From: Antedon mediterranea
Lineage: Eukaryota; Echinodermata; Crinoidea; Comatulida; Antedonidae
Direction: 5' to 3'
Assembly (NCBI RefSeq): GCF_964355755.1
Contig: NC_092673.1
Location: forward strand, 28,587,001 to 28,651,000
DNA length: 64,000 nucleotides
Below are positions 56,701 through 62,311 of this stretch, piece after piece. The notes below the pieces were generated by a model. The model made no database searches and had not been told where the DNA came from. It worked only from the letters and a program-made list of their open reading frames with translations. The translations under genes and the position numbers were made by a program. Position 1 is the first letter of the stretch. The number at the start of each line of letters is the position of its first letter.

Positions 56701-56924
56701 ATGAACGTATTACTGTACTTGTCTCTTTTGATAAGTACAAACTTAAAATTCATAAAACAAGGTGACACCGATGGCCATGTGTAATGCTTACCTTGCCGGT
56801 TTTCTGTGGCATGACTGCTGCTGATATTTGAAGGGGTAAGTGGGGATGATTTTAAACTTTTTGGTTGGTTCCTACCACTTGTTCTTGCAGACATTGCTTT
56901 GGTGGTTTTACTGGTCCTTTTCAT
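26757..56924 (-). CDS. CNTRL: Centriolin, 2,294 aa, 41 coding exons
   Basis: A mother-centriole subdistal-appendage and midbody protein. Exons 5' to 3': 56792-56924, 56550-56683, 55831-56103, 54885-55071, 54137-54330, 52554-52670, 51913-52141, 51159-51265, 50747-50941, 50163-50316, 49852-50072, 49162-49338, 48521-48646, 47566-47832, 47332-47403, 47041-47157, 46631-46750, 44714-44857, 44209-44362, 43815-43922, 43329-43465, 42587-42707, 41851-42209, 41334-41381, 40924-40962 (GC donor), 40560-40804, 35325-35520, 34821-35092, 34575-34701, 33981-34145, 33346-33621, 32441-32658, 32081-32238, 31272-31588, 30501-30645, 30166-30275, 29217-29300, 28599-28739, 27974-28183, 27170-27283, 26757-26930. Phases close throughout. 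LRRs are followed by coiled coil to the C-terminus. Matches to human centriolin include RYITENLIKK, LEQELAFYKID, DPKH, FCNVPEHHDL (about 1273-1282) and TLTKRRAELREAD. Human length is about 2,325 aa. The donor of exon 18 (GTTCGT) is weak. Confidence 0.95.
26965..27062. repeat. AGCTCTGTCTACAC-type MITE, left part, CNTRL intron
   Basis: CTGTCTACACTATCGAAAC followed by AAAGTGTGATGTTCCC and GGTAGCAATATGAC; the right arm is absent. Confidence 0.6.
27545..27650. repeat. 53-bp tandem duplication in a CNTRL intron
   Basis: Two copies of a unit beginning ACCATGTACCTATAATCAAA lie at 27548 and 27601, nearly identical. Each copy contains AAAGGTAAGTCG. It is intronic and non-coding. Confidence 0.75.
27715..27915. 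repeat. 17-bp minisatellite (AATAGGCGTGTCCCCTC type)
   Basis: About ten degenerate units lie in the intron between CNTRL exons 39 and 40. On the minus strand the unit reads like GGGGACACGCCTATTGA, close to the GACACCCCTATTCTGGG variant of the larger array at 39282-40290, so both may come from one dispersed element. Confidence 0.7.
28268..28472 (-). repeat. tRNA-derived SINE, copy 1
   Basis: On the minus strand it begins TGGAGCTGTAGCTTGGTGG, an A-box-like segment, and continues with GTTAACATGCTTGCCTTCC. A degenerate B box (GGTTCGGGGTTAAATCC) follows. The body carries ACTCCACTCCCTAAGCC and an AGTTTATCCATCCTGTAATT tail. Relatives lie at 31720-31931, 33010-33226 and 54436-54645. It is read as a pol III-type SINE family because A and B boxes are spaced as in tRNA. 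Confidence 0.65.
28862..29195. repeat. Dispersed repeat with TTCTTTAAAGTGCAC core
   Basis: The block with AAGTGCACTCGAGCCAG and ACTTGTTCTACCACCA reappears at 46853-47005, and its core at about 58870-58900 (TTCTTTGAAGTGCACATAAG). It lies between CNTRL exons 37 and 38 and has no plausible gene. Confidence 0.5.
29350..29500. repeat. Inverted repeat (MITE-like) in a CNTRL intron
   Basis: CTGTATCTATTTCTGAAGTA at the left end and TACTTTGGAAATAGATATAG at the right end are near inverse copies. An inner pair, TTTGGTAATAC and GTATTACCAAA, extends the stem. About 145 bp, no coding capacity. Confidence 0.6.
30670..30871. repeat. 101-bp tandem duplication in a CNTRL intron
   Basis: Two near-identical units start AAAATAGTGCGGTTGGATAT at 30670 and 30771. 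They differ by only a few bases, so the duplication is young. It is directly upstream of exon 35. Confidence 0.8.
31720..31931 (-). repeat. tRNA-derived SINE, copy 2
   Basis: It shares the TAGCTTGGTGGTTAGGGTGC head, the AAGTCTCATTTGAGGCTTA body block (plus strand) and the AGGATGGATAAACTATTTTA tail. It lies in a CNTRL intron in the same orientation as copy 1. Confidence 0.65.
33010..33226 (-). repeat. tRNA-derived SINE, copy 3 (diverged)
   Basis: This older copy keeps the best B box, GGTTCAAATCC on the minus strand (plus GGATTTGAACC near 33168), and the AAGGCTTAGGTAGTGG body block. The head is mutated. Confidence 0.6.
35181..35295. repeat. GATTATGATGGT microsatellite in a CNTRL intron
   Basis: A tract of alternating GATTAT, GATGGT and GATGAT units lies between exons 27 and 28. 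It is simple-sequence DNA with no other feature. Confidence 0.8.
35856..36164 (-). pseudogene. Detached C-terminal fragment of the LINE reverse transcriptase
   Basis: The frame HKIFMGRSASYLNENFRRV...FNAIREWNNLPDYIKQ...KQYYKIKH is the C-terminus of a CR1-like ORF2. It overlaps the end of the 839-codon frame but in a different phase, so the junction near 36120-36160 combines a large internal deletion with a frameshift. Confidence 0.85.
36118..38637 (-). CDS. LINE polyprotein: N-terminal hydrophobic region, 2A motif, PHD finger, APE endonuclease, truncated RT
   Basis: It has 839 codons. Residues about 23-41 (MAGSMNGIFLALSLYVMVL) look like a signal or membrane segment. GDIESNPGP at 117-125 is a 2A/CHYSEL-type motif preceded by LIICLLWC, where ribosome skipping between Gly124 and Pro125 would be expected. 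A PHD-like zinc finger follows (CCGKC...CDECNKWTHIKC, about 134-189). The apurinic-type endonuclease has its active-site blocks: LNTRS (239), SETWID (265), GDFN (368) and SDH (432-434). RT begins near 690 (KVIPLYKKG, NYRPISIL, YQSGF) and reaches motif A, VDLKKAFDTVDHD (about 812-824). It then runs into unrelated residues and stops, so motifs with YxDD are absent and the encoded RT cannot be functional. The endonuclease half looks intact. Confidence 0.88.
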   Translation of the reverse strand: MFSASTIGECTFPFYLCIRIHHMAGSMNGIFLALSLYVMVLKRSHHHPEHEQVIHKLCPSSIYLDNHTSKDFQNVVGECYTYLFTSTKKFSHYDYNLHRNPRQLACRTLIICLLWCGDIESNPGPANVPVSNNCCGKCQRRVTTRSRAISCDECNKWTHIKCTDGFMTPKRYKYIVNNNTEFDYVCVECSWKHLPFDSCGNHNDDIGLRTPPPLFNYNVAPEDFMRFKQKGIHILHLNTRSMIPKLLELRDIAYKSKAGIISISETWIDDSVSDNEIKIEGYSVLRRDRDRKGGGVCTYIRDDIAFNRRSDIESDEAEVLWIELILPKTKPIIIGTCYRPPKQTNFLTLFENMLSKIGMDSELIVVGDFNICTLTKSSLLNSSNQILSMFSLSNKVTEPTRICPTVASCLDHILCNNENKISQSGTIATGLSDHLMTFCTRKTIKLKFNGHKNVYIRSLKNYTVDQFRNILIDIDWSVVTSIGDVNEALYKFNALLLAAIDSIAPLKNIRMKQRTEPWLTREILQDIETRDKLLNMYNKNKNNTDLLIQFRKLRNKIQRDINKAKSNHFLNKAEENKNNPKKLWKMFKGLGYSNTSKDSAKTVIDLPNGTKCFDPAKIASCFNEYFTTIAANLVSKLPSPKNVYDCTSSKLKDFYRTVSGNNFMLNSVDEDFIYSELNKLNATKSTGVDKIPPRFIKDGAEILKVPITYIINLSISTSTVPEDMKKAKVIPLYKKGSRTDIGNYRPISILSTMSKILEKAVFIQIEKYLTENNVLYKYQSGFRAAFSTDTCLIDLVDSLKTQTSKGNFSGMVLVDLKKAFDTVDHDIVKCKISSKVLAN
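38263..38289 (-). other. 2A-like ribosome-skipping motif (GDIESNPGP)
   Basis: The nine codons match the DxExNPGP signature exactly and have the usual hydrophobic run upstream (LIICLLWC). In sea urchin LINEs such motifs separate an N-terminal peptide from the rest of the protein. Here the upstream product would be about 124 aa with a hydrophobic segment. Activity is inferred from the motif. Confidence 0.85.
39282..40490. repeat. 17-bp minisatellite (CACCCATATTCTGGTGA), about 1 kb
   Basis: Roughly 59 units (core length 39282-40290 divided by 17), with variants CACCCCTATTCTGGGGA and TGCCCATATTCTGGTGA. The units decay from 40290 to about 40490 into TATTCATGAGACATCCC-like forms. Because 17 is not a multiple of three, all three minus-strand frames cycle through the same 17-residue peptide (GCHQNMGVTRIWVSPEY). 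None is a gene. It lies in the CNTRL intron between exons 26 and 27, upstream of the LINE. Confidence 0.93.
40978..41275. repeat. Tandem ATGTCATTTTCATGTAAAAT-type repeat
   Basis: About nine degenerate units of roughly 28 bp (TTAATGTCATTTTCATGTTAAA and variants) fill the intron between CNTRL exons 24 and 25. It is simple tandem sequence with no coding meaning. Confidence 0.75.
41560..41716. repeat. Full-length AGCTCTGTCTACACTATCAAA MITE (family reference)
   Basis: This is the most complete member of the window's commonest repeat. It has inverted ends CAGCTCTGTCTATACTATGA and TTTGATAGTGTAGACAGAGC. Inside are repeated TATGGTAGTGATATG blocks, ATGACATCATCATGTCCATA and a palindromic CATATATGGGCACATCACAT. 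It is about 150 bp and non-coding. More than a dozen whole or partial copies occur between 17.5 and 61.1 kb, almost all in introns or spacers. Several copies have TTAA at one edge, which would suit a piggyBac-type origin, but I could not confirm paired target-site duplications. Confidence 0.8.
42962..43296. repeat. GAT/ATG-type microsatellite, about 335 bp
   Basis: Nearly uninterrupted GATGAT, AATGAT and GTTGAT triplets lie between CNTRL exons 21 and 22. The triplet period keeps reading frames open on both strands (poly-Met/Ile on plus; Ile, Ser and His runs on minus), but these are artefacts. The tract ends about 33 bp from the donor of exon 21. Confidence 0.92.
45085..45213. repeat. AGCTCTGTCTACAC-type MITE, CNTRL intron
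   Basis: Left end AAGCTAAATCTACACTATCA (mutated) and right end TTTGATAGTGTAGACAGAGC; the right flank reads TTAAG. Confidence 0.7.
45305..46577. mobile_element. Non-autonomous hAT-like element, about 1.27 kb
   Basis: Inverted ends CAGTGGCGGATCTAG and CTGGATCCGCCCCTG (complement CAGGGGCGGATCCAG) bound the segment, and CAGAA is repeated directly outside both ends (45300-45304 and 46578-46582). Next to each end are G/C runs, GGGGGGCGTG and ACGCCCCCC, also inverted. CAGNGG-type ends are characteristic of hAT elements, though hAT normally makes an 8-bp target duplication and only five bases match here. No transposase frame is inside. It sits between CNTRL exons 17 and 18; the right end is about 53 bp from exon 17. 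Confidence 0.7.
46850..47010. repeat. Second copy of the TTCTTTAAAGTGCAC dispersed repeat
   Basis: It aligns with 28862-29195 over CATTCTTTAAAGTGCACAC, ACTTGTTCTACCACCATGAT and TTGAACTTGTGC. It lies just downstream of CNTRL exon 16. Confidence 0.5.
47999..48131. repeat. AGCTCTGTCTACAC-type MITE, CNTRL intron
   Basis: Both inverted ends are intact, AAGCTCTGTCTACACTATCA and TTGATAGTGTAGACAGAGCT. A second, partial copy starts 44 bp further on at 48175. Confidence 0.75.
48894..49050. repeat. 38-bp minisatellite, about four units
   Basis: Units begin CTACACCATGCAGCTGCTAT with near-perfect identity and start 38 bp apart (48900, 48938, and on). It is located between CNTRL exons 12 and 13. Confidence 0.85.
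50494..50636. repeat. AGCTCTGTCTACAC-type MITE, CNTRL intron
   Basis: AAGATCTGTCTACACTATCA and TTGATAGTGTAGACAGAGCT ends, with the CATATATGAGCACATCACAT core. Confidence 0.75.
51041..51172. repeat. 19-bp tandem repeat that copies the splice donor of CNTRL exon 8
   Basis: Seven units (starts at about 51047, 51066, 51085, 51104, 51123, 51140, 51159). On the minus strand the unit is AAACCAGCTAGTGTAAGTT, which is the last bases of exon 8 plus its GTAAGT donor. Four units keep an intact GTAAGT and the others read GTATGT, GTTTGT or a degenerate form. The unit at 51159 is taken as the authentic donor because it keeps reading phase into exon 9. Confidence 0.88.
51302..51446. repeat. AGCTCTGTCTACAC-type MITE close to CNTRL exon 8
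   Basis: Its left arm (GTCCTGTCTACACTACCAAA) begins only about 37 bp from the acceptor of exon 8 at 51265. The right arm is TTTGATAGTGTAGACAGAGC. Confidence 0.72.
52386..52520. repeat. AGCTCTGTCTACAC-type MITE, diverged, CNTRL intron
   Basis: It keeps TGATGTGCCCAAATATAGTA, two TATGGTAGTGATATG-like blocks and the right end TTTGATAGTATAGACAGAGC. It lies about 35 bp from the donor side of exon 6. Confidence 0.65.
53053..54118. repeat. G-rich minisatellite (GGTGGTGGGGGTGAGAGG), about 1.07 kb
   Basis: Units of 18 to 20 bp alternate the endings GGTGAGAGG, GGTTTGAGAGG and GTTTTGAGAGG. The order of variants itself repeats: GTTTTGAGAGGGTGAGAGGG occurs at about 53199 and 53451, giving a 252-bp higher-order repeat. 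It fills the intron between CNTRL exons 5 and 6, ending some 15-20 bp from the exon 5 donor. The open minus-strand frames of Pro/His/Ser/Thr repeats are artefacts. The plus strand has many runs of three to five G. Confidence 0.93.
54436..54645 (-). repeat. tRNA-derived SINE, copy 4
   Basis: It has the same order of blocks: TAGCTTGGTGGTTAACATGC head on the minus strand, AAGTCTCATTTGAGGCTTAG body and CAGGATGGATAAACTA tail. It lies between CNTRL exons 4 and 5. Confidence 0.65.
54735..54815 (+). repeat. tRNA-like sequence (tRNA-Glu-type pseudogene or SINE head)
   Basis: GCCCCAG at 54742 pairs at six of seven positions (one as G-U) with TTGGGTC at 54807-54813. TGGTCTAATGG (54749) is an A box and GGTTTGAATCTC (54793) a B box. 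The T arm CCGGG/CTCGG is intact, but the anticodon stem does not pair. The D-arm sequence recalls tRNA-Glu. The broken anticodon arm argues against a working tRNA gene. Confidence 0.55.
54885..56103 (-). other. CNTRL: Leucine-rich-repeat exons of CNTRL
   Basis: Exons 3 and 4 of centriolin encode successive LRRs: LEVLSLSCNQIAKI, LRELDLSFNCITHI, LQKLNLTGNLIESI and LRVLRLGRNLL. A final capping repeat runs through LTQLSIEQNPLCELAHYHQY to LRSLEILNG. This is the N-terminal LRR region of the family, followed directly by the coiled coil (EELENLEIQINKDNEK). The repeat-to-coil order and the exon break after RERF/KADERF-type sequence match the human protein. Confidence 0.93.
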
Positions 56925-57099
56925 AATCTATACCTTTATTTTCATTTTAATATAATTTACACCCTCTGGAAAATTGATAAAATAAACAAAATGTTGATTT
57001 AAAATTTTCTTTTTTTAAAATTTAAACCTTTTTTTTTTTTTAATATAACTTTTTTTTATTAATCTAATGTCTGATGGGTCATAATATTGTAATTCAGTG

Positions 57100-57260
57100 C
57101 AATGGCAGACCTAGCCTACTATATATTACCTGACTGGGCCTCCTATCTATAGCTAGGCCTAGATATTTCATAAATCTTAGTAGCCTCTCCCTCTCTACTA
57201 CTAGTAGTAGTACACTAGCCTACATATCTAGGCCTAGGTCCTAGCTAGGCAGATAGGCTT
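57100..57260. repeat. CTAGGCCTAG-rich island in the CNTRL 5' intron
   Basis: GGCCTA, CTAGCTAGGC and ACTAGTAGTAGTAC palindromes are concentrated between the first coding exon (acceptor about 56928) and the probable non-coding first exon (donor about 57452). Confidence 0.55.
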
Positions 57261-57452
57261 ATTATTATTTAGAGACTGCTGCTGCTACAATACGATTACG
57301 AATACGATTGGATTGACTCTCTACCAAAGGGCCTTCCTTTAGGGGGGCTAGGCATAAGCCCCAGTTCTTAATAAATAACTAATATTACTTTACGTGATTA
57401 AACTAATGTATATTGGATGTTAAAATCCCTCAAATATTGTCATAAACTTACT

Positions 57453-57775
57453 TACTTCTCTCTTGAAAAAGGCCGCTTTTGCCTGATATTTTTGTTGGGG
57501 ATTTTTCAACCAATCACAGACTTGCTTCTAACAACTAACAGTTTTGTGAATGTCAAAGTTCAGGAGTTTTGTAAACATTGATATTTTTATTTGGCAATTA
57601 TTCTTGTAATAAATAATATTTATATTAACTTGGAATCTCTCCTAGGAAATAAACTTTAAATCTATTCTACTAGTTACTACATGCTACAACACAGTAGAGG
57701 TTATTATATAGCAAATAGTAGCTGCAACAGACCTATTTTTTGTTGTTTGTGGCCTCTATTCTGGACTCAAGGTTA
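57453..57775. promoter_or_regulatory. Head-to-head CNTRL / HDHD3 promoter with non-coding first exons
   Basis: CNTRL is transcribed leftwards and HDHD3 rightwards from this short spacer. A GTAAGTAAG donor on the minus strand near 57452 would end a CNTRL 5'-UTR exon that joins a TATAG acceptor just before the CNTRL ATG. On the plus strand a CTCAAG|GTTAGC donor near 57771 could join HDHD3's TTTTCAG acceptor at 57979. A CCAATCA box lies at 57510. The shared promoter is inferred from gene orientation and spacing. Confidence 0.5.
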
Positions 57776-58003
57776 GCATCATGTTTTTTTTATCAATATC
57801 CTGTATGCACCTGTATTATTAATATTTAAATGAGTTACTTTGTTTATCATTATTGTGCATCATAATAGTTGCCTGCCTATAAACCAAATTATACCTCAGT
57901 CTAAAAATCTGCATACTATTACTAAAAATGATATTGATGTGCATTTTTATATGTGATGTTGGAACTTTTATCTTTTCAGGTACATTTAAAAGCTCCGCGG
58001 ATA

Positions 58004-58729
58004 ATGAAGAATGTGTTGAAGCTCTTGACGTTTGACGTCAACAATACAATCATCAAAGTACGTCATTCCGTCGGTCATCATTACTCTAAAACCGCATCTG
58101 CATTTGGCGTTGAGGCAGATCCCGCAAAAGTTCAGTCGGCATTTTTAGAAGCCTACAGAGAACAGAAATCTACGCAACCAAATTATGGAGACGGGTTGGA
58201 TACTACCACCGAAAGATGGTGGACAGATATCGTCAAAAAAACCTTTATTTTACAAGGTCATTCAAATATAGAAACGCTTGAACAAATAGGAGCGAAACTG
58301 TACCAGGATTTTCTAGAACCTAGTTATTGGGATGTTTTTCCTGACGTTAAAAATGTGTTAAGTTATTTAAACAAACAAGGGATGTGCGTAGGTGTAATTT
58401 CAAATTTTGATGAGCGACTAATTCAAGTTTTAAAGAATCTAGAACTAGCGCATCATTTCTCGTTCATCATCCCTTCCATTTTTGCAAAATACCAGAAACC
58501 ACAACCACAAATTTTTCAAAAGGCTTTAGATCTGATGAAGGTGGCGCCAAACGAATGCTTACATATTGGCGATAGTGTTAAAAATGATTATTACGCTGCG
58601 CAAGATATTGGGATGAATGCTCTTATTATAGACAGAGATGGTACGCTTCAAAGAAATCATCCAGATATTAATAGAATGCATTTTATAAACAATTTAGAAG
58701 ATTTGAAACAATTTGTTGACTCATCATAA
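58004..58729 (+). CDS. HDHD3: HAD-like hydrolase domain-containing protein 3, 241 aa
   Basis: A single coding exon follows an intron acceptor (TTTTCAG at 57979). The start is the first ATG after the acceptor, giving MKNVLKLLTFDVNNT. HAD motifs in order: I LTFDVNNT (residues about 8-15), II VISNFDERL (about 131), III Lys in YQKPQPQIF, IV HIGDSVKNDYYAAQDIGM. The cap region NYGDGLDTTTERWWTDIV and LYQDFLEPSYWDVF align with human HDHD3 (251 aa), whose motif I is LTWDVKDT. Motif I lacks the second Asp of the usual DxDx(T/V), in both species, so ordinary phosphatase chemistry is doubtful and the substrate is unknown. The neighbour CNTRL is divergently transcribed from the same spacer. Confidence 0.93.
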   Translation: MKNVLKLLTFDVNNTIIKVRHSVGHHYSKTASAFGVEADPAKVQSAFLEAYREQKSTQPNYGDGLDTTTERWWTDIVKKTFILQGHSNIETLEQIGAKLYQDFLEPSYWDVFPDVKNVLSYLNKQGMCVGVISNFDERLIQVLKNLELAHHFSFIIPSIFAKYQKPQPQIFQKALDLMKVAPNECLHIGDSVKNDYYAAQDIGMNALIIDRDGTLQRNHPDINRMHFINNLEDLKQFVDSS

Positions 58730-61700
58730 TTTTGAATGAATATTAATATTCGTGTAACTAATCATCTTTCTATACTGTGCAAAACCTCAGTTGAGTATAG
58801 TCGCACATGGTTGAATTGAATTGACCCAGAGGGCCGGGTGATCAGTACTCGTCTCGAATGATGTACTACTGTTGGTTCTTTGAAGTGCACATAAGCTAAA
58901 TGTCATACGTTAAACCTTTTAACAACATAAATACTTACATCTTGGACAATTAAGCATGAAATTTTCAGTTTTCACCACCCACCCCGCCTTATCTGTTTTT
59001 AACCTCTTGATTGGTGCAAATTAATGTCATAATGTTAAACCTTTAACTGCATAAAGTACAGAGTTATTCAATAATAATATTAAATGGTGCATTGACTAAT
59101 AAATGTATTAGATAGTGCATTCAATAATTATCATATTAATTTACTACTGCATTCATTACAGCAGAACAGATGGATGGTTCAGCCACGCAATCATTACGCA
59201 GTCGGAGCCAAGCATCTAGAATCAGCAAGCCCTCGGCGATATAGTATGCAAATTATATTCCTTGATACACTGTTGGGGTTGAAATTAATTATGGTGCATT
59301 TATCGTAAATTAGCAAATATCCAACGTTAATAATGTTCAAGATAAATGATTAAAGTTGGTAGATTTGAAAACAAAATCAATATTCATTTTGAATATTTGT
59401 TATTGACTATACCATATTATAGTCAGACAAACATGTACTTCCGGAGACACAATGCTGGTAGCTATGAATAAAAATAATGAAATATCTGCAAATTCATGGA
59501 AAATTTAATCTTTGTTGATTGGAAAACTTGCGTTAAAGTTATATTTTATTTATTTACAATTTATAATTACAAAGTTACTTTTTCAATACATATTGCAGCC
59601 GTAAAACATTTGCTCTTGCATTTTAAATGACAAAATGTGTTTTCAGGTCGTATTTCATAATTAGCAAGTACCATACTTGGGGGCATACTGCAGCCATTTT
59701 GTGTTCACTAGCCTCATCATGCCAAATGATATCAACTCTGCTACAATAAATTCTAATAAATGTCTTTAGGTCATATTTCATAATTATGAAGTTACATATA
59801 AGCAATACAATACATTATGATTTTTTTTTTATAAAAAAAAGAAAAAACAAACTTTTTTTTTCCATTTATTAATATCAATGTACAGATTTCAGAGCTATAA
59901 GAGAACGAAAACATTAGAATAAATTACACACAATTTATACAACAGTACGCCGTTTTTTAGTTGAAATAACACAAAGTCAAATGAATTGTTGTTGTTGTTA
60001 ATTTTCTCTGCTTGTTTGGCATCAGTATTTTACGGTATATTAAAAGTTATCAATTTTCGAAATTCTAGGACTTGTGCGTCGTCATCCACTAAAATTAATT
60101 TTTTTTGTGACGATCATACATTCAAATATGTACACGTTTGTAAGGAATCCAATTATTGACACTTGGATCTATAATCGGTACATAAGCGCAAAAAGTTCAT
60201 TGCAATGAAAGCTCATTGAGGACCGAAACAGTTCTTGCTCAAATAAGCTGTCGTGTTCAAACGCAGTATGAAAGCATACATTTAATTTTATGCCAACTTG
60301 ATCACATTTGAATTTATTTTCAAAAAGCAACACTATTTCCACATCTCTGTTCCTTACATGACATGTTATATTTGTAAGAATTGGTATCAACATGTAGCCC
60401 TGTACGTTGTCAACTAGTCTAATTGCATTGTCATGTTCAATTAACAGCAGATATACACAATCTATTTGACCTCTGATGTTATTATAATAAAACGTTTTTG
60501 GCGAATACAAAAACAACTTTGTTACTTTGGCTTCATAAAAACTAGAAAATTGTAACTAATAGAATGCCCAACATTTAAACAATATGCAACAAGACTGATA
60601 GCTCTTTCAAATATGAACTTAATCGTTACAAATTTTACAAGCTCTGTTACGTGTGAAATGGGGTTTTTGTTATTCCTTCTAAAGTATAGTACAAATTTAG
60701 AAACTTTACAAATTCTCTCAATTTAGTTAAAAATCTGTACCTGGCCAAAATATTCATTTAGCGTTGTCAAAAGTTATCAAACGTACATCTCAAAGTAAAA
60801 AATAAATTTATTTAAAAAACAATGGTGCCTTCCTTGTCAGTGGGTAATAACAACAAATAGGTAATATCAAAGTGTGCCAAAAGTCTTTATTACAAGTAAA
60901 TAATTTAAGTGTTCTCATGTGTTTCTACATAAAAAATACATATCTCAGCCAAGAAGGTCATGATGGTATAGCATGTCACATGACACGCACACTATCATTT
61001 TTCCGTTGACGAGTCCCAGGGATTTTCTGTCAAATATGGTAGTGATATGACATCATTGTGTTCATATATGGGCACATCACATTTTTTGTCACAGAGTTTG
61101 ACAGTGTAGACTAAGGAACTCATTTATAGGGCCAGCCAAGAAGGTTGAGATGGTACAACGTATCATTTTTTTATCTCTTGTGCGCAAATAAGATGGCCAT
61201 TTTCTGTAGACAGTCAATGTAAATTTTCTAAAGGTACCCATTTATACAGCCAAGTGAAAACAGACATGTAGTTCTCACAACGTGTATACAAGCGATTTTG
61301 TGGGATTTAAGCTATAGGTCAACCGTTTGCACCAACTGACCAATGGATACACAGACCACCAATGAAATAAAACAATTTTAAAAGGCACAACACAGATGTG
61401 AATAAATAAGAATCATATCTACACCATATTAGGATTACTTGCAACATCTTAGGAGACACATTCAAACTATCTAATTAATATTTACATCGCAGCGTTCTGC
61501 TAAAAAGGTGCGCAAATCATTTCATCTGAGTAAGATTACTTAACAGTATCAAAATTTGATTGTAAATGTGAGCTTGTGGGAAATACGATGACAATAACAA
61601 GGAAATGTGATGCTAGGCCTAACTAAAAGTTGTGAAATTAATGTCCCAGGCAATCTCTCAGGACTACAGCAGTTGAGGTGTCAGTAGGCCTACCAGATCA

Positions 61701-62311
61701 GTTTGAATGCCTGAGCCACAACCACTGTGACAACCAGAACACCAAACTTGTCAGTTCTTTTAGATTATAATAATACTGCCTTTTCTAACCATAGGGAGAA
61801 TATTGTTCTGTTTTTCCTCCTACCATCGATTTTACACTTCACACAGACACTGTCTGTCCTGAACCTAAACCTTTTTCTGTGATTCTCTCTATAGGACGCG
61901 ACACAAGGACGTAAACGCAAAGCAAGCGTGTTAACCAATGACAAGCAACAGTTTGAATAATCCATTGCTTGTGATTGGTCAACTCGCTTACATTGCGTTA
62001 TGTCCTTGCGTTGCATCTCTAGTAGGAACCTAAGCCTCTGGAAGGAAATAGGCACATATTAGCAATCTTGGAAGAAATTAATCAGCACAGAAGATAAATT
62101 AATTAAGACTAATTAATAATACGTTGGTTTCTTTGGATAAAAAATAGAGTAATACACCATTACTGTGTGAGAATTCCCACTAAAGTGTCTAAATATAATA
62201 TCAATTATATTAAAAAGTAACTTTTACATAGTGATAAAAATCCTTAAAAAATATGCGAGTCAATTCATAGCTTTACTCCATGTTCATAGGTTCAAGTTCT
62301 TCGTGTTTCGT
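58730..62311. other. Spacer with HDHD3 3' UTR and the presumed STOM 3' UTR
   Basis: No further gene is visible. AATAAATG at 59098 is one possible HDHD3 poly(A) signal. The third copy of the AAGTGCACATAAGC dispersed repeat is near 58870-58900. A diverged MITE arm (TATGGTAGTGATATGACATC) lies at 61020-61110. Part of 59.6-62.3 kb probably belongs to the long stomatin 3' UTR, but its end cannot be read from sequence alone. Confidence 0.5.
61890..62040. repeat. Palindromic MITE of the CCAATCACAAGC family
   Basis: ACCAATGACAAGCAACAG and its partner CCATTGCTTGTGATTGGT are inverted around a short loop, flanked by AAGGACGTAAACGCAA and TTGCGTTATGTCCTTGCG. It ends CTAGTAGGAACCTAAGC, matching TAGTGGGAACCAAGC at 18315. 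Confidence 0.7.

Noticed and set aside
57953-58003. Upstream in-frame ATG for HDHD3 at 57953
   Set aside because: It lies before the TTTTCAG acceptor, i.e. in the preceding intron; the homologous N-terminus begins at the ATG at 58004.
61765-62055. 96-codon open frame on the minus strand
   Set aside because: It lies across the palindromic MITE at 61890-62040 and resembles no protein.
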